Assembly: GCF_029962835.1 (NCBI RefSeq)
Contig: NC_080583.1
Span: forward strand, 71,037,158 to 71,101,157
Direction of reading: 5' to 3'
Length of the DNA stretch: 64,000 bases
Source: Magnolia sinica
Lineage: Eukaryota > Streptophyta > Magnoliopsida > Magnoliales > Magnoliaceae
Positions 55,376-64,000 of this stretch are shown here, one piece after another. The first letter of the stretch is position 1. Each line of letters opens with the position of its first letter. The notes beneath the pieces were generated by a model that ran no database searches, had not been told where the DNA came from, and worked only from the letters and a program-made list of their open reading frames with translations. A program made the position numbers and the translations under genes.

Positions 55376-57950
55376 TGTAAGGCCCGTATCCTAGTTCGTA
55401 TCATTCTTTAGACCCCGCGATCCTCCCTGTCAAATTTCGGCAACCCGTGACCTATAATCGGCATTTGCGCATGGCCCTAAGTCGCATCCCGTATATCTAA
55501 GTTGACTCGACCCGAAACTTGTACCATTGCGACCGCCCTGTCGCCACTATTCCAATGCTGTCTTGCGTACCAATGCGATACCCAGGCTAAGAGTTATGGG
55601 CCCATGTTTATTTCAAGGAAAACGTCGCGCGTTGCAAATCCCAAGGGAATCTCTACCCAATCCATCACATCAATCAATCAATCACAAGTCAAGTACATCA
55701 CATCACAACCCATACCTAGCCCATCCCTCTCTTACCAATAAGGCATGACACCCATCCCTCTCTCATCCAAAAGTCAACTCTCACCCATCCCTTTCTTACA
55801 CACATCCATCCCCATCTTACACACACACACCATCCCTTTCATCCCATCACACCTTCTCTCCCTCTCATTCTCTCTACCATTTTCCAAGCAACCAAGAGAG
55901 GACCGTCTAAGCTTTTTCAAGAGAGAGCCAAGTGTGGCCCACTTCCTACCCCCCTCATCTCTCATCATAGCCCTTCAATATTCATCATCCTCCATCAAAG
56001 TTGAAGCGAAAGAGCTTGGCATTCCAAGGAGCCAAGAATATTAGCAATCAGTGGGCGTTTTTGTAGGATTAGATTGTATTTTGATGATGGGCCAAGTGGG
56101 GCCTACCGATTGATGGTATGGACCTCACTTTGGACCCTAGGTGTGGTCAATGGCCCACCATGATTCATATGATCATCCCATGATGGGGCCATTCTCCATG
56201 GACTGCATCATGATGTTTATTTTTCCCATTGAGAAAGGTCATCTAGACCTTGCATTTTTTATGGAAAGGGATCTCCATGTTGATTTTTATGATTTAGGGC
56301 CCATATGATTTGGGACCCATTTTGATGTATATATTGTATTTACATGGCCCACTTAGGGAGGGCTCATAGTGGCGGAGCCCCTCCCCTCCATCACCGTCTC
56401 TATCTCTCTCTCTCTCTTTTGCATGATGGCCCACCTAATCAGTACATGTATGGACGATCCAGACCGTCCAACTGGACCGTCTGGATGGTGGGGAAAAACA
56501 AATATCTGCTTGAATCAAAATGGGTGGGCCAGACCGACATGGACCCACCTTAATGTATTGTTTCGTACACCGTCCATCCTAGCAGCAGTAGCACCGTCCG
56601 TGCTACTAACAGTGGGCTGGCACCCTTCTGTCTATTTGCATGGAAGGAAAATACAAATATCAGCTATATCCAACTCTGGTAAGCCACCACGTGGACCCAC
56701 CAGATGTAAGCATTTCATCCATACCATACAGTCCCTGGACGAGGACTGGACCCAGCATGATGTATGCATTTTATATCCAGGCCGTTTGTCTGTCTGTAGG
56801 ACGTGGACCCCACCTGGATGCACGATGCATCCACGCTATCCATCTGTGGTGCCCCACCGTGATATATGTATTTTATCCCACCATCCATCTGGACGGTGGG
56901 GATCCTAGCCATATATGGCTGTTGTAATAACATCAGCAAGTTATGTGGGTCTAATCATGAGGTATGTGTTATATCCAAACCGTCCATCCACCTCACAGCA
57001 GCAGTATAGCTGTTGTCATGACGTCAGCAAGTTCTGTGGGTCTGATCCTGAGGTATGTGTTATACCCAAACCGTCCATTTGTGTGGGTCCCACCTTGATG
57101 TATCTATTGTACACGTGGACCCCACGTGATGTATATGTTTTATATCCACACTGTCCAACTATCTAGATGGTGGAAACCCACCGTGATTTATGCATTTTAT
57201 TCCCACCATCCGAACCACAGTGATGTATTTGTTATATCTACACAGCCTGTCTAGGGGACCCACCACGTGTGGTGTCCACACCGTTCGTGGGACGTGGACC
57301 CCACATGATGTAGGTGATTTATCCAAGCCATCTGGCCCCTAGACATGGGGTCATGATGCATGTGTTGTAAACCCACACCATCCAGCATTTCTAAATGGTG
57401 GGACCTGCCACGATGTATGTGTTTCATATCCACGCCATCCGTCCATCTTGCTGGAAGCAGGGCCCGCTTGCTGTATGCAGGCCCACCTGATGTAAATGAG
57501 GCCAATGCAATGAAGCCCTTTGTGATGTACATGAGGCCCATGTTTAAGGCCCAATGTGATGTATATAGGCCCATGAGATGTGGCCCATTGTGATGTATAT
57601 AAGTCCATGAGATGCGGCCCATTGTGATCTATATAGGCCCATGAGATGTGGCCCATTGTAATGTATGTAAGCTCGTGTGATGAGGCCCGTCGTGATGTAT
57701 ATGAGACCCTTGTGTGAGGCCCATCGTGATGATGTAAGGCCCATTATATGTGTGAGGACAATTGTATATGTGAGGCCCAATTGTGATGTGTAAAGCCCAC
57801 CAAGATGTATGTGTTATCTTCACACCGTTCATCCATTTCTCGAAGGTCATGGGCCCCATTGCCTTGAGAGGCCCACCCTGATTTATGGATTATATGCCCA
57901 CCATGGGGCTACCTTATCAGGCTCATCATGTTGTATGTGTTTCATACACA

Positions 57951-59483
57951 TGTTGGGGCATAAAAAATATCTTAATCTCATTAGCATTAGCAGGGGAATT
58001 CCATTGTATGGATCCATCCCAAGGATGTGTGCTCATGATAGTAGAGAAGCCTTGTGAAACTTGCTTCATGATAGAAGACATTATGCACTCCACATTTTGA
58101 TGTAGAGGAATGGACAGGCGTCATCTAATGTAGAAGAATGGATGGGCATCATCTGATATGGAGGGGTGCATAGCCGTCATTTGGCAAGAAGAAGGGATGG
58201 ACGTTGTCTTATATAAAGGAAGAAGTGGGTGATCACCACCATTTAAGGAGTTGATGTGTGTAGCAAAGAGGGATGGACATTGTCTTAGAAGAGAAGTGGT
58301 GGTGATCACCACTGTTTAAGAGCATGGGAGGCCTATAAATACCCTCTTCCACTCCTCATTTGGAAGGTTGGAGTGAGGAGAGCGTGGAGAGAGAGAGAGT
58401 TGTGCCAGAGAGTTGCGTCAGGGAGTTGCACGCTCCCGCGCAACTCAAGGAGAAGAGATGAGTTGCGCCACCTTATGTGGAAACCTTGTCTTGATGCAAG
58501 GAGTTGTGCGCCACTTTTGGTGGAGAGAATGCACAACTTCTCAGAGAGATTGGTGCTCTTTTGTCCTAAGTGGAAAGAGTTGCGTGCCAGGATGGAGTTG
58601 CGCGCTTTTGCGCAACTCAAGGAGAGATGTTGTGTACTTGTCCTAAAGGCTGGCCTGGTGCGCCACTTGATATGGAATCATGTCCTAAGAGATGGCTTCA
58701 TGCGCCACTTTGAGAGGAGTTCTTGTCTTAATACATACTCCCTGTGCCACTTCTTGTGGATTCATGTCCTGATGCAAAGCTCTTACGCCACTTTGAATGG
58801 AGCTTTGTCCTAAGGCTAGCCTTCCCACGCCACTTTGTGTGGGATTTTATCCTGAAGCCAGGCTCTTTGCGCCACTTTGTATGGAGCATGGTCCTGATGC
58901 AAGGCTTTTGTGTGCACTTGTCTTAAGGAGAAGCTCTTGTGCGCCACTTCTTAGGGAGACATGTCTTGAAGCCTGGTTCTTGCGCAACTTCTCATGGAAC
59001 ATTGCCCTGAAGCCTGGCTCTTACGCCATTTTAAATGGGACATTGTCCTAATGCATGGACTTTTGTCCTAAAATAAGCCTTGTGCACTTCACATTCCCTG
59101 TTTAAGCTTGTGCACTTCTACCTTCAAGCAGATGACCTCCACACCTGTTGAGCCTATCCATGTGATTGGAAGGATGATCAATGCCTATTGCATGACCAAA
59201 TCAAGGGTTATAAGTCCGCACAAGGCTTCAGACCGGCACAACTCATCTCCTTTGGAGATATGATAAAAAAGCGTCGAAATGCTGCTGAAATTTCCATTAG
59301 ACTTCTCTCTCTTATTCATTATATTCATGCATTGTACTTTGTTTTCAGAATTAAGGGAAATGTGAGGATGTAAAAGAACTCAGACTGAATAAAATACTCT
59401 ATGATATTTGTTCTCTCATGCTTTCTTTCTCATCATTGAATGAATTCCCCCAAATCAAATGCTTTTCGTTTCTGGTCGAAACA
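57951..59483 (+). mobile_element. LTR nested in copy d (1,533 bp), with own promoter and repeats
   Basis: Begins TGTTGGGGCATAAAAAATAT and ends CTGGTCGAAACA. Flanks ACACA (57946-57950) and ACACG (59484-59488) are a likely 5-bp duplication with one mismatch. Inside are a TATA box (TATAAATA, 58334-58341), repeats of about 55-60 bp with GCGCCACTTTG and TGTCCTGATGCAAGGC (58400-59060), and an AATAAA signal near 59388. No second copy or coding region exists, so it is a solo LTR. Its absence from copy c shows it is younger than the giant LTR family split. Confidence 0.75.
58334..58341 (+). promoter_or_regulatory. TATA box of the nested LTR
   Basis: TATAAATA within 'gcctataaataccctcttcc', about 380 bp into the LTR and upstream of the repeat block; a normal U3 position. 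Confidence 0.6.
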
Positions 59484-62288
59484 ACACGGTGTCCATCTGT
59501 TTCCCGATTTGTATAACGGTCGTGGGCCCCATAGAGAGATTCAAATCCTAAGTGGACCACACACTACGAGACAATAGTGGTTAAAAGTCCACCGTTGAAA
59601 TCCTCCCTAGGGCCCGTTATTAAGCCCATTACCTTGGGAGCAATGATAGTTAAATGTCCACGTTGTAATCTCCCTAAGGCCCATTGTTAGGCCCATTCCC
59701 ACCTTCCCTTATTGGGCTTATCCTAAACCCTAATGTTAGTGATACCCATTTTCTCTTGTTGGGTTTTCCCAAACCATGGAGCCCCCAATGATGCTAGTAA
59801 TACCCATCTTTCTCTTGTTGGGCTACCCCAAACTATTGGGCCCCCATTTGATAAATGATGCTTTCCACCATACCCTGTAGGATCACCCAAGCCTTGGAGC
59901 CCATCTTTTGTTCGTACTGGGCCTTCCATAGAGAATGAGACCCACCTAGATGCATGTGCTTGTCCAAGCTTAGTAACCCAAACTCGAGGCCCACTTAGAT
60001 AATGAGCAGGAACGTTTGTAGGGTTACATAGTCCTGGATGTGTGGATCCTACCAAGACCCACCTTGTATTCATATCAGGCCCTCATAGGGAGGCCCAGTT
60101 GTTTATAATAAAGAGAGTGAGGAAACCCACTTGTTGTATACCTGCTTGGCTCGCCCCGTGAGATGTATTATACCTTGTAATCGATTGCTAGGACCTCGTG
60201 TTATGTATGTATCATCCACACTGTCCATTTACCTTCTTAGGACGAGTATGAGGCCTATCTTTGACATTAGTACATCATTATCCCCCCTCCCCTGCTATAG
60301 ATGGGAGAATATGGGGTATCAGATTTAGTATATCCACTATATAGAGCCTATCTCAATGTATGGGCAAGATCCGTAGTCCTTCCAGTGGACTCCGTCTTGG
60401 AATATATGATATATCAGTACCTTGGAAGGCTAATGTTAGTATTACATGGGACATGCCACATGGACTCATATAGTTGTAGAAGGAGCATGTTGTTTAGTTT
60501 ATACTCATGGTATGTGACATGCCGGTGAAGGTTTATTGTGGATTATTGTTGTCTGCCTTATCAGATAATCATGCCTATGTACTTTATTACATCATGATAC
60601 ATGCCCATACACATCATATGTATGCTTGTTATGAGAAATGACTGATCATAGCATGTATCGTTGGGCTGGTTTATTATGGGACTCCTTGTGAGATGGAGTG
60701 GCCCCACATGAGCACGCCATACGCATAGGTTTAATCATGACTGGATAGTATGACTCATGCATCTCGCATTTATGTGGCATGATCACTGTACGCCCTAACG
60801 ACATTAGGGTCATGGCCTCCACAGGTATATCGTGGATGACCAGTTAAGACACCGAAGATGTTTGGTTCTAACATATGGGCATCTAATATGTCCATGAGTG
60901 AAACTCCCTAAACCTCTTAGTACCAGGGATGCTCCAACATCTAAACCGAGTGGATACATGAGCGCCCGAGTACCGAATACCCATAGGCGGCATCTCCCAC
61001 TATGTCGTGGTCAGTTGTGAAGGGGGTGTGGCCTTATCCACCCAAGTGAGGGGGCTGTAAGCTGGGCTGAGTTTTACCAGCTCATGAGTGGGTCTGTTAC
61101 CGACGAGCCGGGCCGATATTGATAGGCAGGTAGTGAGGTCTCTTTCACTTGCTTTGTTACGCGGCTAGGGAGGCGGCAACCAGTGTAGAGTGTACTAGAC
61201 CCTGGTGATAATCCTAGAAATGTATGGTATTGATATATGGACTTACTGAGCATGAGTAGTGTACTCAGCATTTGGTTTATTCATTCATTCACTATCCACT
61301 CGGGCTGGTGGCACACAATTAAGCCATTGTGTGTACCTTCGTAATGGTCAGGATTTCAATTGGGGCGCGCGACCAACCTAAGATCAGGAGTTTACCATAT
61401 TGACTCTGGCTATCTAAATTTAGGTATGAGACTGGTTTGGATAGAAGTCCCTTGTGATAGACCCCACAGCCTGCGATACTACATGCTATCACCCCGACTT
61501 CACACCCCAACTTGGTCATTTTCTTCGCATCGCATATTACATTGCATCCTCAGCACATAGCATTTGATTTACTATGCTTCTGTATTGCATATCCTAAATA
61601 AGGTTGATGGTATTATGGACTCGCCAGGATCTGCATATTACATTACATCCGCGGCATATGGCAATTGGGTTGCTATGTTACTACATTTATATGGCCTAGA
61701 TGAGGCTGATGGTAAATGTGGTTCATCAGGAATTGAATATTGCATTGCATCCTCGGCATCTGATATTTAGCTCACTATAACTCCGCATTTACATAGCCGA
61801 TCTACATTGCATACTCTGATATTGTATGACTTATAGATTTGCCAGTATTTTCACTTACTCTGATAATTATGTACTTGGTACTTATCTTACGCACACACTT
61901 ATACCACCCTTTATGCTTTCTATAAGCTTGTGCATGACCGTTGCATGCAAGTGGCGTTAGGTTGCAATAGCATTAAGGTAGGAGCTTGTGGTAGATCACT
62001 TTGGAGATTTTATTATTTATGTGTTCCCTTTTAGCTTTGTACTCAAATGTTTATATTAGTGGATATGTGGTGTTGATGTTGTCGTTTGTGACTTGGTTAT
62101 GCTTATGGTTAAGCTACTTTACACAAAAAAAAATCACACTGAAAATCCTCCTTGTAAGATTCCAGGATTGAAATCTGGCGTATGGGCACTAGAAACTGAG
62201 AATGGGGTACTACGGAGGCTCTCAGCACTGGATTCAGCGATTGAAAATTCTGTAAGCCTGATTTTCGAGTTTGGGGCGTGACACCAAC

Positions 62289-63147
62289 CGGTTTATTACA
62301 TCAACAGTTTGGCGTTGTTTGTGGGAAACAACAGTAAAGCCATCAGAAATCACATCGTGTCTTCACCTACCCTGCAATGGTGAAAGGAAGAAATAGGGCT
62401 TTGGTGGCCATCACTGTGCCAATCCCCGCACCAGATGAACAGCCTAAGAACCTCCAAGACCCGCCTTTAGAACATCATACTGACCATCTCCCGACGGTGA
62501 CCGTGTAAAGGCCCCTCAATTAGGGGGGTCGACTCATCTCCTTGGAAAACTAGGTCGAAGCCCTGCCGGCAACATCGATTGAATAATGCAGATACTGGAG
62601 AGACAACAATCACCTCCTGATCTTCGTATGAAAGCAGGTGCGTCGACTGAATTGTCCCGACCTCCCCAAGTACCCCATGACTCTTACATAATAAAGTAGA
62701 GACCGGGGCAACATGGTCAAACTCCCATGCATACCGCAGGGACAACCATACTTGCAGACTCTGAACTATGCCACACCCTAGAGAAAAGGAGGCATGGGAA
62801 GACCCCCGAAGTCGTCGCAAAAAGTGAGGTCTCGTGGGAAGCCAAGCTCAAAGAGATCCGAGGACAGCTCAGTGACATCCAACAGGCCTACTATCCCCAG
62901 GCCCCGACCTCCATTGAAGCCATATTAGAAGAGATAGAACCTTCGTTCAATGATGACATCATGAAGTCTCAACTCCTGTCTATGTTCTGGATGCCCCATA
63001 TCACTCCTTACTCTTAATCCGGAGACCCGACCAAGCATCTCGAGTCCTTCAAAGTTCAACTCAGCAAGACCTTTATCACATAGTTTATCAGTGGGAAGGA
63101 TAGAAGGAAACCTATGACTCACCTCCTCACTATCATGCAGAGGGAAG
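62289..63147 (+). pseudogene. Second Tat element: LTR end, PBS region and gag
   Basis: The LTR ends TTACATCAACA (62306) and is followed by GTTTGGCGTTGTTTGTGGGA, the degenerate start of a Ty3 internal region (usual form TTTGGCGCCGT...). Gag opens at 62377 (MVKGRNRALVAI), is broken by stops at about 62505, and is clear again at 62727-63017 with IEEIEPSF-like text and MPHITPYS, then after a stop HLESFKVQLSKTF, the Tat gag core. It stops matching at 63147, where a different repeat starts. The rest of the element lies outside or is lost. Confidence 0.8.
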
Positions 63148-63426
63148 TGTTCACACCCCAAGTATAGGGTTGTGATGTATTAATAATCTCAATAAGACCG
63201 AGGTCGAATCCACAAGGATTGAACCTTGTACGTAATTTGAAAGTAACTTGAACTAAAACTAGGCGAAGATGTAATCTAAATTAGGAAATTTTAAGGGAAT
63301 AATGGTGAAATATTAGACTAAAACTTATGTCCAATGGCTGCTGGGGAGGATCTTCTATGATTCCCATGTTCCGAACCCAATCGCTCTCTGCCTTGGTCTC
63401 TACCACAGGCCCATTCTAGTCATGTA
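63148..63426. repeat. Unidentified repeat starting TGTTCACACCCC
   Basis: It interrupts Tat gag and begins TGTTCACACCCCAAGTATAG, then 'aagaccgaggtcgaatccac'. This text is familiar from retrotransposon-rich plant DNA, but I cannot assign it to a lineage. No reading frame of note. Confidence 0.4.
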
Positions 63427-63939
63427 GTTAAGTGGTCCAGACCACAGGCTGGCAGGGTAAAATTTAACATTGATGGGGCTGCAGCTGATAACCCTGGCCC
63501 GTGTAGGGGTGGTGGCATTTGCAGAAATGCCAATGGTAATCTCATTTTTGCTTTTTATTCGGGCTACAGACAAGCATCAAACAATAGGGCCAAACTTCGT
63601 GCCCTTCATGATGCGATGCAGCTAAGTATAACGCGGGGATTGCAGAATGTGCTCATTGAGTCAGATTCCTCCTTTGTGGTGGATGCTTTCAAGGGGACGT
63701 CAGTCCTTCACTGGAAGTGGGATTACTTGATGTCGAGAATAAAAAAGCTGTAAAAGGAAGGTATTTTCTCCATTTCTCTTATTCCTCGGGAAATCAATGG
63801 TCCGGCGGATGGGCTCGCTCGCTTGGGAGCGGCCAAGCAGGGATCTTTTCAGGTGGATAAGTGGGTTGATCTCCCTAGGCTGATCAGGGGGCTCTGCTTC
63901 CTCAACAGAGCGGGTATAGGAGCATTAAGGGAGAGCTAA
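63427..63939 (+). pseudogene. RNase H (RVT_3 type) of a plant LINE/L1 element
   Basis: A frame lacking a start codon reads VKFNIDGAAADNPGP, GGGICRNANGNLIFAF, then RAKLRAL, LIESDSSFVV and, after one stop, GPADGLARLG, ending at a stop at 63937. This is the plant RNase H-like domain found at the C-terminus of L1-type LINEs and in related cellular genes. The catalytic Asp of NIDGA, Asp of ESDS and Asp of ADGLA remain. The Glu expected in the 'RAELRAL' motif is Lys (G-to-A), and a Gln codon appears changed to TAA near 63751, so it is inactive. The upstream RT is absent. Confidence 0.8.
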
Positions 63940-64000
63940 CTTCTATTTTCCTTTTTCCATCATCCTTTTTGTATAGACACACGATAGGCGATACAGGGCC

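Larger units (their letters stand above)
55376..62283. mobile_element. Solo giant LTR, copy d, 6,908 bp including a nested LTR
   Basis: Ends are TGTAAGGCCCGTATCC and TTTGGGGCGTGACA, identical in type to copy c, with a perfect CCAAC duplication on both sides and no internal region, so it is a solo LTR. Removing the nested 57951-59483 insert leaves about 5.37 kb, close to the 5.46 kb of copy c. It holds shorter motif arrays (56330-57320, 57460-57800) and the same 3' block, including 'gatactacatgctatcac' and 'ctataagcttgtgc'. Confidence 0.88.

Noticed and set aside
58373..59051. Frames of 146 and 84 codons with repeated LRHFVW-like text
   Set aside because: They translate the ~58-bp tandem repeat of the nested LTR; the frame drifts between units.

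Overview
This is repeat-dominated nuclear DNA from a flowering plant. The evidence is nuclear-type tRNA-Ala(UGC) genes, Ty1/copia and Ty3/gypsy (including Tat-lineage) retrotransposons, a FAR1/MULE transposase with a plant-type intron, a zf-BED hAT transposase and a plant L1-type RNase H. The very high density of one long-TIR MITE motif (GGGCCCACCATGATGTATG and variants) suggests a large-genome lineage, possibly a magnoliid; that placement is a guess. I see no intact host protein-coding gene. The only genes that look functional are two tRNA-Ala(UGC) copies.

Layout. 1-868: cut copy of a giant LTR family. 1916-7484: minus-strand copia element with a nearly deleted 5' LTR. 7485-9738: end of a minus-strand Ty3 element and its LTR. 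9739-11335: second giant-LTR copy. 11336-12700: MITE cluster. 12780-16620: tRNA-Ala repeat copy A, split by a 2.95-kb Ty3 deletion derivative with GATAT target duplications. 17016-19010: MITEs, two with 9-bp target duplications. 19690-25152: complete 5.46-kb solo LTR (duplication GATAG). 26100-27630: MITE and tRNA repeat copy B. 27647-31317: minus-strand Ty3 deletion derivative with both LTRs. 31318-36560: LTR and MITE fragments. 36619-40820: large inverted repeat whose arms carry head-to-head 21-bp tandem arrays. 40860-42500: MITEs. 43184-45548: FAR1/MULE pseudogene. 45828-48245: hAT pseudogene. 48246-53630: 3' part of a Tat Ty3 element, with integrase, an antisense ORF and its LTR. 53770-55075: tRNA repeat copy C, with a dead tRNA and a 597-bp hAT MITE (8-bp duplication). 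55076-55375 plus 62284-63147: a second Tat element (LTR and gag), split by a 6.9-kb solo LTR (duplication CCAAC) that itself holds a 1.53-kb LTR. 63427-63939: LINE RNase H fragment.

How the parts relate. The window is a stack of nested insertions whose order can be read from target duplications. The tRNA-Ala repeat is among the oldest layers; Ty3, hAT and MITE elements entered it; giant LTRs entered Tat sequence; smaller LTRs entered the giant LTRs. Premature stops in the coding remnants are mostly C-to-T or G-to-A transitions, as expected for long-silenced, cytosine-methylated DNA.

The least ordinary structures are the head-to-head 21-bp array palindrome, the 5.4-kb solo LTRs filled with a motif shared with an unrelated MITE family, and the repeated tRNA-Ala-bearing unit.
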